Positions 8,789-17,392 of a stretch of 64,000 nucleotides of DNA are shown here, piece by piece. A model generated the notes under the pieces. It worked only from the letters and a program-made list of their open reading frames with translations. It was not told where the DNA came from and searched no databases. This DNA is from Poindextera sp036494815. Lineage in GTDB: Bacteria > Pseudomonadota > Alphaproteobacteria > Caulobacterales > Caulobacteraceae. The stretch's first letter is position 1; every line of letters begins with the position of its first letter. Location: contig DASXNV010000107.1 in the NCBI GenBank assembly GCA_036494815.1, forward strand, positions 8,410 through 72,409, given 5' to 3'. Position numbers and translations under genes: made by a program.

Positions 8789-10055
8789 TCAGATCCCCAA
8801 GATCCACCGCCTGGCCAATGGCGTGCGGGTGGTGTGCGACCCCATGCCCGGGCTGCAAACCCTGGCCCTGTCGGTGGCGGTAGGCCGCGGGGCGCGCTCG
8901 GAGACGCCGGAGCAGAACGGCTGGGCCCACCTTCTGGAGCACATGGTGTTCAAGGGCGCCGGCCAACGCTCGGCCCGGGACATTGTCGAGACCATCGAGG
9001 CCGAAGGCGGCCAGATCAACGCCGCCACGGGGCACGAGCGCACCAGCTATCAGGTGCGCGCGCTACAGGGCGGTCTGCCGCTGGCCATGGACGTGCTGTC
9101 CGATCTGGTGTTGCGCCCGACCCTGGACGCCGGCGACCTGGCCCGGGAAAAGCCGGTGATCTCGCAGGAGATCGCTGAGGCGGCCGACACGCCCGATGAT
9201 CTGGTGTTCGAACTGGCCCAGGCCGCGGCCTTCAGTGGCCACGCCCTTGGCCGACCGATCCTGGGCACCGACGCCAGCGTGGGCGCGGCCACGCAAGCCG
9301 CCCTGGCCGATTTCCACGCCAGCCTCTACGGCCCAGACGCCATCGTCGTCAGCGCCGCAGGGGCGGTGGACGAGGCCGAACTGCTCGATTTGGTCGAGCG
9401 CCGCTTCTGCGCGCCTGGCCAAGCGCCGCCGCCCGCGGCCAGCGGTCAGCCGACCTTCACCGGCGGCCAGGCGCCCGTCACCCGCGCGCTGGAACAGGCG
9501 CATCTGGTGCTGTTGTTGCCCGCGCCGGGCCTGCGCGATCCCGACTATTTCGCCCTGCGCCTGTTCGCCGAGATTCTCGGCGGCGGCATGTCATCGCGCC
9601 TGTTCCAGACCGTGCGTGAAGACCGAGGCCTAGCCTACGCCATCGACGCCTATGCCGACACCCATGCCGACACCGGCGTCCTGGGCGTCTATGCCGGGGC
9701 TGCGGCCCAGGATGCGGTGGAGGCGGCCAAGCTGTGCGCCGGCCAGATCGAGGCCCTGATCGGCCATGTGGAGGACAGGGAGCTGGCCCGCGCCAAGGCC
9801 CAGCTGAAAGCCGCCACCTTCATGGCCCGAGAATCGGCCCTGGCCCGCGCCGAACAGGCCGCCAGTCAGGTGTTGGTGTTCGACCAGATCTTCAGCGTCG
9901 AAGAGACCTCCGCCGCCATCGACGCGGTGGAAACCGCGGACCTGCGCCGCCTGGGTCAAAGGATCCTGGCCCCCGGGGTTTGCGCCTGTGCGGTGCTGGG
10001 TCCCAAACGAGCGATGAAGGCTGGCGCGGCCTTCCAGACCGCCCTGTTCAATTGA
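8763..10055 (+). CDS. M16 family zinc peptidase (mitochondrial processing peptidase-like)
   Basis: This 430-aa pitrilysin-fold protein has an intact inverted zinc motif HLLEHMVFKG (HxxEH) at about 8930 and the following NAATGHERTSYQV. The second half contains the non-catalytic lobe with GGGMSSRLFQTVREDRGLAYAIDAY. It resembles the beta subunit of the mitochondrial processing peptidase and the bacterial homologue regularly found after thrC in alphaproteobacteria. The natural substrate is unknown. ATG 8763 is inside the thrC end, suggesting coupling. Confidence 0.93.
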   Translation: MSVTLRASSQIPKIHRLANGVRVVCDPMPGLQTLALSVAVGRGARSETPEQNGWAHLLEHMVFKGAGQRSARDIVETIEAEGGQINAATGHERTSYQVRALQGGLPLAMDVLSDLVLRPTLDAGDLAREKPVISQEIAEAADTPDDLVFELAQAAAFSGHALGRPILGTDASVGAATQAALADFHASLYGPDAIVVSAAGAVDEAELLDLVERRFCAPGQAPPPAASGQPTFTGGQAPVTRALEQAHLVLLLPAPGLRDPDYFALRLFAEILGGGMSSRLFQTVREDRGLAYAIDAYADTHADTGVLGVYAGAAAQDAVEAAKLCAGQIEALIGHVEDRELARAKAQLKAATFMARESALARAEQAASQVLVFDQIFSVEETSAAIDAVETADLRRLGQRILAPGVCACAVLGPKRAMKAGAAFQTALFN

Positions 10056-10133
10056 GCCGGCCGCTTTGTCTGTTCGCGCCATGTTTCCATGGTTTAAAAA
10101 CATCCCTAAGCTGACCAGCGGGAGATAACGCCG

Positions 10134-10736
10134 ATGGCGCTGCTGGACTGGATGGCTCCGGAGGCGGGCCTACGCCTGGAGGCGGGTGGCGTCATGCTGC
10201 GCCCGCCGCGCGCCAGCGACTTCGCCGCCTGGTCTGACCTGCGCCGGCGCTCGCGCGCCTTCCTTCAACCTTGGGAGCCGACCTGGCCGACGGACGATCT
10301 GTCCCGCGGAGCCTATCGGCGCCGACTCTTGGCCTATCAGCGCGACATGGATCTGGGCCAGGGCTATTCGTTCCTGGTTTTCCTCCCCGAAGACGACACC
10401 CTGGTCGGCGGCGTCACGCTATCCAACATCCGTCGCGGCGTCGCCCAGATGGGCACGATCGGCTATTGGGTCGGTGAACCCTTCGCGCGGCGGGGGTTCA
10501 CCTTGGGCGCCGTGCGGGCCGTGATCGGTTTTTCCTTCGGCCGGTTGGGCCTGCACCGCCTGGAGGCGGCTTGTGTGCCGGAAAACGATCCGTCGCGTCG
10601 GCTGCTTCTGCGCGCCGGCTTCGACCTGGAGGGCCGGGCCAGCGGCTATCTGAAAATCAACGGCGCCTGGCGCGACCACCTGTTGTTCGGCCTGGTCCCC
10701 GCCGCGCCGGTCCCGCCCGAAAAATTTCGCGCCTGA
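10134..10736 (+). CDS. GNAT acetyltransferase, RimJ-like
   Basis: This 200-aa product has the RimJ/RimL arrangement: an N-terminal LRPPRASDFAAWSDLRRRSRAFLQPWEPTWP, then IGYWVGEPFARRGFTLGAVRAVIGFSF with the acetyl-CoA loop, and CVPENDPSRRLLLRAGFDLEGRASGYLKINGAWRDHLLFGL near the end. Proteins of this type acetylate N-termini of ribosomal proteins or small amines, but the substrate cannot be assigned from sequence. GGGAG precedes ATG 10134. It is 78 bp after the M16 gene. Confidence 0.88.
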   Translation: MALLDWMAPEAGLRLEAGGVMLRPPRASDFAAWSDLRRRSRAFLQPWEPTWPTDDLSRGAYRRRLLAYQRDMDLGQGYSFLVFLPEDDTLVGGVTLSNIRRGVAQMGTIGYWVGEPFARRGFTLGAVRAVIGFSFGRLGLHRLEAACVPENDPSRRLLLRAGFDLEGRASGYLKINGAWRDHLLFGLVPAAPVPPEKFRA

Positions 10737-10858
10737 AAGTCGGCCAGAATCGCCATCTGCACCCGCTGATGGTCAAAACTTAAGGTTTACCGGGTAAGTC
10801 CTGTGAGCGCGGGGCTGGAAACGCACCGCTAGTCAGCAAAACGCGGCGCAGGCACAGG

Positions 10859-12538
10859 ATGGCATTAGGGTCGAAAGACCGATTTGTCTGGGACACCACG
10901 ATGGCTCTGGAGGCTCTTGGAGCCGCCCAGGTCGTTCTGTGGACCTGGGACCCCGAGAGCGACAAGCTCCGGTTCACGGGGGCCGCCCGCGCCCTCGGGC
11001 TGTCGCCATTGGCGCCGGAATGCGCCTCCACCGCCGCCTACGCCCTTTGTCTGCCGCAGGATCGCGCGCTGATGGAGCGGGTGCTGACCGTGCGCCCGCC
11101 CGGCAGCGAGATCGGCGCCCGGGTGCGCATGCGCGGCGGAGAGACCTGCATCTGGCGCGGCGAATGGCTGGAGGAGGGCGGAGTCCGCGCCTCCGGCGTG
11201 ATCGTGCCTGAGTCCAAATTCGCCGCCAGCAACAAGGACATTCTGACCGGCCTGCTGGACCGTCGCAGTTTCATCGCCCAGGCCCGGCTGCAATTGCGCA
11301 CCCCCGGCGACTACACCCTGGTGGTGGCCGACCTCGATCGCCTGCGTCGCCTGAACGAGGCCCTGGGCCACGAGCGCGCCGACTTAGTGCTGGCCGCGCT
11401 TGGTTCGCGCCTGGCCGCCGCCTTCCCGCCGGGGGCCATCATGGCCCGGGTGGGTGAGGATGAATTCGCCGCCATGGTGTCCGGCGACCTCGAACGTCCG
11501 GCCGAAGTCATGCGCGCGTCTCTAGAGCAGCCGCTGCGCATCGCCGGCTTCGACATCGTGCCGACCTTGTCCATAGGCGCGGTGAGCGCCGAAGGCGGCG
11601 CCGACGCTCCGGAAGCGGCCGAGCTTCTGCGTCGCGCAGAACTGGCTGTGGAAAGCGCCAAGGCCGCCGGCCGCGGCGGCGCCGCCGCCTATGGCCGCGC
11701 CTTGGAAACGGACGGATTGTCGCGCCTGGCGATGGAATCCGACCTTCGCGGGGCCATCGGCCGCGGCGAGATCGTGCCCTATTACCAGCCGGTGGTGCGT
11801 CTGCAGACCGGCGCCATTTCCGGCTTCGAAGCCCTGGCCCGCTGGCGCCACCCCCGCCGCGGTCTGATCGCCCCAGATCAGTTCTTGCCCCTATGCGATG
11901 AGATGGGTCTGCTGGTCGAGCTGGGCGCCCACATGATGCGGGCCTCGGCCCTGCAACTGGCCGAATGGCGGCGCAACCACCACGCGGCCGGCGAGATCAC
12001 CGTCAGCGTCAACCTGTCGGTGGGCGAGATCGATCGTCCGAATCTGGTGCGCGACCTCAGCGAGCTTCTGGCCGAAACCGGCCTGCCGCGCGGGGCGCTG
12101 AAGCTGGAGATCACCGAAAGCGACATCATGCGCGATCCGGAACAGGCCGCGGTGATCCTGCGCAAGTTGCGCGAGGCCGGCGCTGGACTGGCCCTGGACG
12201 ATTTCGGCACCGGCTTCTCGTCCCTGTCCTACCTGACGCGCCTGCCCTTCGACACCTTGAAGATCGACCGCTATTTCGTCCGCACCATGGGCTCCAACGA
12301 GGGCTCGGCCAAGATCGTGCGCTCGGTGGTCAATCTGGGCCGGGATCTGTCGCTGGAGGTGGTGGCCGAGGGCGTGGAGAATGCGGTCATGGCCCGCTAT
12401 CTGCTGGATCTCGGCTGTGACTACGGTCAGGGCTTCGGCTATGCGCCGGCCCTATCGGCCCAGGAAGCGGAAGTCTATCTCAACGAGAGCTACGCCGACG
12501 GGACCGCCCCAGTGAAGCTGCGCAGCTCGGCAGGTTAG
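10859..12538 (+). CDS. pdeA: c-di-GMP phosphodiesterase with degenerate GGDEF (GEDEF) and EAL domains, PdeA-like
   Basis: Architecture of the 559 aa: N-terminal PAS-like region (about residues 15-110), GGDEF-fold domain whose signature is GEDEF at about residue 200, and an EAL domain from about residue 300. The EAL active site looks complete: FEALARW, NLSVGE, LEITESD, DDFGTGFSSLSYL, LKIDRYF and VVAEGVE. In Caulobacter crescentus the GEDEF protein PdeA (CC3396) cannot make c-di-GMP but uses GTP binding to stimulate its EAL phosphodiesterase, and it is cleared by ClpXP at the cell cycle transition. Orthology is inferred from this motif combination. The C-terminus ends SSAG. Its stop overlaps that of the convergent yqgE. 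Confidence 0.88.
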   Translation: MALGSKDRFVWDTTMALEALGAAQVVLWTWDPESDKLRFTGAARALGLSPLAPECASTAAYALCLPQDRALMERVLTVRPPGSEIGARVRMRGGETCIWRGEWLEEGGVRASGVIVPESKFAASNKDILTGLLDRRSFIAQARLQLRTPGDYTLVVADLDRLRRLNEALGHERADLVLAALGSRLAAAFPPGAIMARVGEDEFAAMVSGDLERPAEVMRASLEQPLRIAGFDIVPTLSIGAVSAEGGADAPEAAELLRRAELAVESAKAAGRGGAAAYGRALETDGLSRLAMESDLRGAIGRGEIVPYYQPVVRLQTGAISGFEALARWRHPRRGLIAPDQFLPLCDEMGLLVELGAHMMRASALQLAEWRRNHHAAGEITVSVNLSVGEIDRPNLVRDLSELLAETGLPRGALKLEITESDIMRDPEQAAVILRKLREAGAGLALDDFGTGFSSLSYLTRLPFDTLKIDRYFVRTMGSNEGSAKIVRSVVNLGRDLSLEVVAEGVENAVMARYLLDLGCDYGQGFGYAPALSAQEAEVYLNESYADGTAPVKLRSSAG

Positions 12539-13131
12539 GCCCGCCCGGCCTGCCCTGACAATTGTTCGGCGCTGACTCCGAGCCGCGCCAGGGCCTGGGA
12601 CCATTTGTGGTCGTAGTCGTGGCTGAACAGCAGGGCCTCGTCCGGTTCGCAGGTCAGCCAGACATTGTCGCGGATTTCACGCTCCAACTGTCCCGCCCCC
12701 CACCCCGAATAGCCCAGGGCCAGGATCGCCCGGCGCGGCCGGCGGGCCGGGTCGGCCATGGCCTCCAGCACGTCGCGGGTAGCGGTGAGGGCGATGCCGT
12801 CGCCGATCTTGGCGGTGCTGTCAGCGTTGAGATAGTCGTCGGTGTGCAGGACGAAGCCGCGTTCGCGCTCCACCGGGCCGCCGATCAGCACCGGCTCCGG
12901 CGGCGCATCCGCCGCCGCATTGACCCCCAGGCGCTCAAGTAGGTCGGGCGAGGTCAGGCCGTCGATCGGGCGATTGACCACCAGCCCCATGGCGTGACCG
13001 GAATCGTGGGCGCAGATCAGAATTACGGCCCGCTCGAACCGGGGATCGCCGATGCCGGGCATGGCGATCAGGGCCCGGCCGGTCAGAAACTCGGCGGCGC
13101 ATTCCGGCTCAACATGGTCGCTCGCGGGCAT
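12535..13131 (-). CDS. YqgE/AlgH (DUF179) family protein
   Basis: This 198-aa cytosolic protein has the UPF0301 signatures: FLTGRALIAMPGIGDPRFERAVILICAHD, GLVVNRPI, IGGPVERERGFVLH and the C-terminal LGYSGWGAGQLEREIRDNVWL. The family is widespread with no agreed biochemical function. It converges with the PdeA-like gene, and the two stop codons overlap by 4 bp, so there is no room for a terminator between them. The start is ATG 13131, with a short acidic N-terminal extension. Confidence 0.92.
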   Translation of the reverse strand: MPASDHVEPECAAEFLTGRALIAMPGIGDPRFERAVILICAHDSGHAMGLVVNRPIDGLTSPDLLERLGVNAAADAPPEPVLIGGPVERERGFVLHTDDYLNADSTAKIGDGIALTATRDVLEAMADPARRPRRAILALGYSGWGAGQLEREIRDNVWLTCEPDEALLFSHDYDHKWSQALARLGVSAEQLSGQAGRA

Positions 13132-13258
13132 CGGCCATGATTGACGCGTCGTTGCGGCCTATTCAAGGCTCCTGTGGGCTTGGCGGCGCCCGTCATACCC
13201 CATATCAGTTCGCGGGCCGCCCGAACCGGGGGCTGAGATCTGGACAGGGAGACGCCCC

Positions 13259-13741
13259 ATGGCGATCAAGGCTGGCGATACGTTGCCGCAAGCAAACTTC
13301 ATGACCTTCACCGCCGATGGCCCGGCGCCGCTTTCCAGCGACGCCCTGTTCAAGGGCAAGACCGTGGCGCTCTTCGCGGTGCCCGGCGCCTTCACCCCCA
13401 CCTGCTCGGCCAAGCACCTGCCGGGCTTCAAGCAACATGCCGCAGAACTGAAAGCCAAGGGAGTCGACACCATAGCCTGTGTCTCGGTCAACGACGTGTT
13501 CGTGATGAAGGCCTGGGCCAAGGATCAGGGCATCACCGACGAAGTCCTGATGCTGGCTGACGGCAATGGCGATTTCACCAAGGCCCTGGGCCTGGAGCTG
13601 GACGGAACCAAGTTCGGCATGGGCGCGCGCTCGCAGCGCTATTCGCTGGTGGCCAAGGATGGTGTGGTCGAGCAGCTGAATGTGGAGCAGGGCGGCGAGT
13701 TCAAGGTCTCGTCGGCGGACTATCTGCTCGAGCATATCTGA
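13259..13741 (+). CDS. Peroxiredoxin, Prx5/1-Cys-like type
   Basis: This 160-aa thiol peroxidase has the Prx5-type peroxidatic motif VPGAFTPTCSAKHLPGF, with the active cysteine at about residue 49. The first residues MAIKAGDTLPQANF and the later DGNGDFTKALGLELD segment are typical of glutaredoxin/glutathione-dependent Prx5 proteins. No clear resolving cysteine is seen besides a Cys in TIACVSVNDVF. It removes hydrogen and alkyl peroxides in the cytosol. It is transcribed divergently from yqgE. Confidence 0.93.
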   Translation: MAIKAGDTLPQANFMTFTADGPAPLSSDALFKGKTVALFAVPGAFTPTCSAKHLPGFKQHAAELKAKGVDTIACVSVNDVFVMKAWAKDQGITDEVLMLADGNGDFTKALGLELDGTKFGMGARSQRYSLVAKDGVVEQLNVEQGGEFKVSSADYLLEHI

Positions 13742-13748
13742 CCCAGGA

Positions 13749-13781
13749 CAGCCTCCTCTGTTCGCTGGGCGCAGGAGGCTG
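13749..13781. terminator. Bidirectional hairpin terminator
   Basis: CAGCCTCCT at 13749-13757 and AGGAGGCTG at 13773-13781 form a perfect 9-bp stem with a 15-nt loop. It lies between the convergent peroxiredoxin and acyl-CoA dehydrogenase stops (13741 and 13789). No T run follows on either strand, as is common in high-GC genomes. Confidence 0.6.
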
Positions 13782-13788
13782 CAGGGAT

Positions 13789-15552
13789 CTACCCCAACAT
13801 CTGCGCCGTCATCGCCTCCAGCCCGTGTGCGCCAACGGTGATGGAGGCGACCGCGCTTGGCGCCTGGGCCAACAACGTATCGGCATAGTAGGACGCGAGA
13901 ATGCGGCGGCGCTTGGCGTCGTCACCATCGGTGTCCTTGGCCGTGGCCGCCAGGGCGCCCTTGGCCAGCAGCCAGCCCCCAATCACATCGCCCGCCAGTT
14001 TCAGATAGGGCGTAGCCCCCGCCAGAGCGTCGGGCCCAGCGTGCTCGCCCAACCAGGCCGTGGCGGCCAGTAGCGCGTCAATGGCGTGGTCCAGGCGCTG
14101 GCCCAGTCCGTCGAGATAGGGGTTCGAGTTCCCGATCAGATCCATGGTCGTGGCGCGCATGTCGTGGATCAAGGCCTCGATCCCGCCGCCGCCGCCCGGG
14201 GCTAGCTTGCGGCCGACCAGGTCGATCGCCTGGACGCCATTTGTGCCCTCATAGATCGGCGCGATGCGGGCGTCGCGATAGTGCTGGGCCGCGCCGGTCT
14301 CTTCGATGAAGCCCATGCCGCCATGAATCTGCACGCCCAGGGAGGCGACCTCGACGCCGATATCGGTGGACCAGGCCTTGGCGATAGGCGTCAGCACCTC
14401 TTCGCGCAGGGCCGCGGCGGCGCGCTCGGCCTCATCGGTGGCGTAGCGCGCCAGGTCGGCGTTGACGGCGGTCAAGAGGCAGATTGAGCGCGCCGCCTCG
14501 ATCCGCGCCTTCATGGCCACCAGGGTGCGGCGCACGTCCGGATGATCGAAGATCGGCGCCGGAGCCTCGCCGGTCCAGGCCGAGCGGCCCTGACGCCGCT
14601 CCAGGGCGTAGGCCAGGGCCTGTTGATAGGCGCGCTCGGCGATGCCGACCCCTTGCGCGCCCACATTCAAGCGCGCCGCATTCATCATGGTGAACATATG
14701 AGCCAGGCCCTTGTTCGGCTCGCCCACCAGTTCGGCCGTGGCCCCCTCGAACAGCATGATGCAGGTGGGCGAGGCGTTGATGCCCAGCTTGTGCTCGATA
14801 CCGCCGGGCCGCAGGGCGTTCATTTCGCCCAGGGCGCCGTCATCGCCCACCAGGCGCTTGGGAGCCAGGAACAGAGAAATGCCGCGGCTGCCATTGGGCG
14901 CGTCCGGGAGGCGAGCCAGCACCAAGTGGACGATATTGTCAGCCACGTCGTGGTCGCCCCAGGTGATGAAGATTTTCTGCCCATGCAGCCGATAGCCGCC
15001 GCTTCCATCGGGCTCGGCGCGGGTGGTCAGGGTTCCCAGGTCCGAGCCCGACTGCGGTTCGGTCAGGTTCATGGCTCCGGTCCAGGCGCCGGAGATCATA
15101 TTGGGCAGATAGGTGGCCTTTTGCGCCGCGGTGCCATGGGCGTGGATCGCCTCGATGGCGCCTTGGGTCAGCATGGGACAGAGGCTGAAGGCCATGTTGG
15201 CGGCGTGCATCATCTCGAACACCGCCAGTTCCAGGGCCTTGGGTAGGCCCTGGCCGCCAAATTCGGGGTCGGCGGCCAAGCTGGTCCAGCCGCCCTCGGA
15301 AAAGGCCCTGTAGGCCTCCGCAAAGCCCGGCGCGGCGGTGACCTTGCCGTTCTGATAAAGGGCGCCGGCCTTGTCGCCTGATCGGTTCAAAGGCGCCAGG
15401 ATGTCCGAGGCTATGGCGCCGGCCGCCTCCAGCACCGCCGAGATGGTTTCGTGGTCCAGCTCGGCGAAGGCCTTAGTCTGGGTCAGCCGATCGATCTCGA
15501 TCACCTCGGTCAGGGTGAACATCAGATCGCGCACCGGGGCGTTGAAGGACAT
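13789..15552 (-). CDS. Acyl-CoA dehydrogenase, long form with C-terminal extension
   Basis: This 587-aa FAD flavoenzyme introduces an alpha-beta double bond into an acyl-CoA. The N-terminal domain, the middle domain (MISGAWTGAMNLTEPQSGSDLGTLTTRA) and the C-terminal helical domain with YEGTNGVQAIDLVGRKL are all present. The length and the additional C-terminal helices match the class that includes 3-methylmercaptopropionyl-CoA dehydrogenase-like proteins. The chain length it prefers cannot be read from sequence. The N-terminus MSFNAPVRDLMFTLTEVIEID is characteristic of this subfamily. Confidence 0.93.
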   Translation of the reverse strand: MSFNAPVRDLMFTLTEVIEIDRLTQTKAFAELDHETISAVLEAAGAIASDILAPLNRSGDKAGALYQNGKVTAAPGFAEAYRAFSEGGWTSLAADPEFGGQGLPKALELAVFEMMHAANMAFSLCPMLTQGAIEAIHAHGTAAQKATYLPNMISGAWTGAMNLTEPQSGSDLGTLTTRAEPDGSGGYRLHGQKIFITWGDHDVADNIVHLVLARLPDAPNGSRGISLFLAPKRLVGDDGALGEMNALRPGGIEHKLGINASPTCIMLFEGATAELVGEPNKGLAHMFTMMNAARLNVGAQGVGIAERAYQQALAYALERRQGRSAWTGEAPAPIFDHPDVRRTLVAMKARIEAARSICLLTAVNADLARYATDEAERAAAALREEVLTPIAKAWSTDIGVEVASLGVQIHGGMGFIEETGAAQHYRDARIAPIYEGTNGVQAIDLVGRKLAPGGGGGIEALIHDMRATTMDLIGNSNPYLDGLGQRLDHAIDALLAATAWLGEHAGPDALAGATPYLKLAGDVIGGWLLAKGALAATAKDTDGDDAKRRRILASYYADTLLAQAPSAVASITVGAHGLEAMTAQMLG

Positions 15553-15714
15553 GGCCGTCTCCGAAGGTTTCGACCGGTTCTAGGGGGTCAGGTCGGTGGG
15601 GCCAAGGCTTGGGCGCATGGCGCTATCACAGCTTCGTGAATGGTCGCATTTTTGGCGCCCGAGGCTCGTCTTCATGATCAGGCTTCTCACGTCTGACCCC
15701 GCCCCGGAGTTTCA

Positions 15715-16314
15715 ATGGTTCGCGCCGGCCTCGCCCTCATCCTCGCTCTTATCGCCGGCCCCGCCCTGGCCGACATCACGCCGCCAAACCAGGATCCGGC
15801 TGCGGCGCCGGCCGGGACCTACGCGGCCGACAAGCGCCATGTGAGCGTCGTGGCCAAGGTCAGCCATATGGGCATGTCGGACTACACCATGCGTTTCGAC
15901 CGGGTGGACGCCCAGTTCGCCTTCGATCCGGCCCAGCCCGAGGCGTCCAAGATCACCGTCACCATCGACGCCGCCTCGCTGGATGTGGGCGAGGACAAGC
16001 TCGACAAGCAGTTCGCCAATGAGTTCCTGGGCGCCGAGGCCCATCCCCAGATCACCTTTGTCTCCACGGCCATCCAACGCACGGACGCCACCCACGGCAC
16101 GGTCACGGGCGACCTGACTCTCGATGGGGTGACCCAGCCGGTCAGCCTGGCGGTGACCTTCAATGGCTATGGCTCCAGCCTGATCGGCGGTCGACGCATG
16201 GGCTTTTCCGCCACCGGCGACCTCAAGCGGTCTGACTTCGGTTCCAAGGCCTGGCTGAGCCTGGTGGGCGATCAGGTGCATCTGATCATCGAGGCCGAGT
16301 TCACCCACCAATAG
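15715..16314 (+). CDS. YceI family periplasmic lipocalin-like protein
   Basis: This 199-aa protein has a cleavable signal peptide (MVRAGLALILALIAGPALA). It then follows the YceI pattern: YAADKRHVSVVAKVSHMGMSDYTMRFDRVDAQF, DKLDKQFANEFLGAEAHPQITFVS and the C-terminal RSDFGSKAWLSLVGDQVHLIIEAEF. The fold is a beta-barrel that binds amphipathic or isoprenoid ligands; the ligand here is unknown. It is divergent from the acyl-CoA dehydrogenase, with 162 bp between. A weak 6-bp GC stem (16319-16337) follows the stop. Confidence 0.93.
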   Translation: MVRAGLALILALIAGPALADITPPNQDPAAAPAGTYAADKRHVSVVAKVSHMGMSDYTMRFDRVDAQFAFDPAQPEASKITVTIDAASLDVGEDKLDKQFANEFLGAEAHPQITFVSTAIQRTDATHGTVTGDLTLDGVTQPVSLAVTFNGYGSSLIGGRRMGFSATGDLKRSDFGSKAWLSLVGDQVHLIIEAEFTHQ

Positions 16315-16408
16315 GCCGGCGCCCTTCACCTGGGCGCTCACGGGTGATAGGGCCGCCGGGAACGCGCGATCACGCCTTGGGCGCCGCGCCCGGCGGGGAC
16401 GATGGCTG

Positions 16409-17350
16409 TTGGATAGCGGGCGACATTCAGGTGATGCGCAGCCGGGCGAGGCGGTCGCCGCCCTGCGCCGGGGCGGCCTGATCATCCTGCCCACCGAGAC
16501 CGTCTATGGCCTGGCCGCCGACGCCGCCAACCCCGCCGCCGTGGCCGCGATCTATGCCGCCAAGGGCCGCCCCAGCTTCAACCCCCTGATCGCCCACGTC
16601 ACCGGCCTGGCCGCCGCCGAGCGGTTCGCACGGCTGGACGCGCGCGCGCTTCGATTGGCCGAGGCCTTCTGGCCCGGCCCCCTGACCTTGGTCGTCCCGA
16701 TCCACGCCACCGAAGCGGTCTGCGACCTGGCGCGGGCCGGGCTCGACACGGTCGCCGTGCGCGCGCCTGGCCATCCCCTGGCCCGGACGGTGCTGGAGGC
16801 GTTCGGCGGCCCGGTGGTCGCGCCCTCGGCCAACCGCTCCGGCCGGCCCAGCCCCACCACCTTCGCCGACGCAGTGGAAGAGACCGGTTTCGCGGCCCAG
16901 GCCGCCCTGGATGGCGGACCCTGCGCCGTGGGCCTGGAATCCACGGTCGTAGCGGTGCTGGACGGGCCGGTGCGCCTGCTTCGCCCCGGCGCAGTGACGC
17001 GGGCGCAGATCGAAAGCCTGGTCGGGCCGCTCGCCGAGGCCGAGGCCGACGCCAGGCGCTCGCCGGGGCGCCTGACCCTGCACTATGCGCCCAACGCCCC
17101 GGTGCGCCTGAAGGCGGATGGGCCGAAAGCCGGCGAGGTGTTCCTGGGCTTTGGACCGTCGCACCCCGATGATGGCTTGAACCTCAGCCCCAAGGGCGAC
17201 ACCCGCGAGGCCGCCGCCAACCTCTTCGCCTATCTGCGCGCCGCCGATCGCCGCCAACCTTTGGCTATCGCCGTGGCGCCCATCCCAGATGACGACCTGG
17301 GCGAGGCCATCAATGACCGCCTGAGCCGGGCGGCGGGGTTTGTGGGCTAG
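16409..17350 (+). CDS. tsaC: L-threonylcarbamoyladenylate synthase (Sua5 type)
   Basis: This enzyme makes threonylcarbamoyl-AMP from threonine, bicarbonate and ATP for the t6A37 modification of tRNAs. The YrdC domain shows LIILPTETVYGLAADAANPAAV, YAAKGRPSFNPLIAHV and VVAPSANRSGRPSPTTF; the extra C-terminal part (from about residue 200) is the Sua5 domain, with SPGRLTLHYAPNAPVRL at the junction. It is 313 aa from TTG 16409, preceded by GGGG at 16395. No in-frame ATG or GTG is available nearby, so a TTG start is likely. Confidence 0.93.
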   Translation: MDSGRHSGDAQPGEAVAALRRGGLIILPTETVYGLAADAANPAAVAAIYAAKGRPSFNPLIAHVTGLAAAERFARLDARALRLAEAFWPGPLTLVVPIHATEAVCDLARAGLDTVAVRAPGHPLARTVLEAFGGPVVAPSANRSGRPSPTTFADAVEETGFAAQAALDGGPCAVGLESTVVAVLDGPVRLLRPGAVTRAQIESLVGPLAEAEADARRSPGRLTLHYAPNAPVRLKADGPKAGEVFLGFGPSHPDDGLNLSPKGDTREAAANLFAYLRAADRRQPLAIAVAPIPDDDLGEAINDRLSRAAGFVG

Positions 17351-17392
17351 GCGCGTCTGGCCTGAAGACCTGGCCCAACCTATTCTGCCCCC

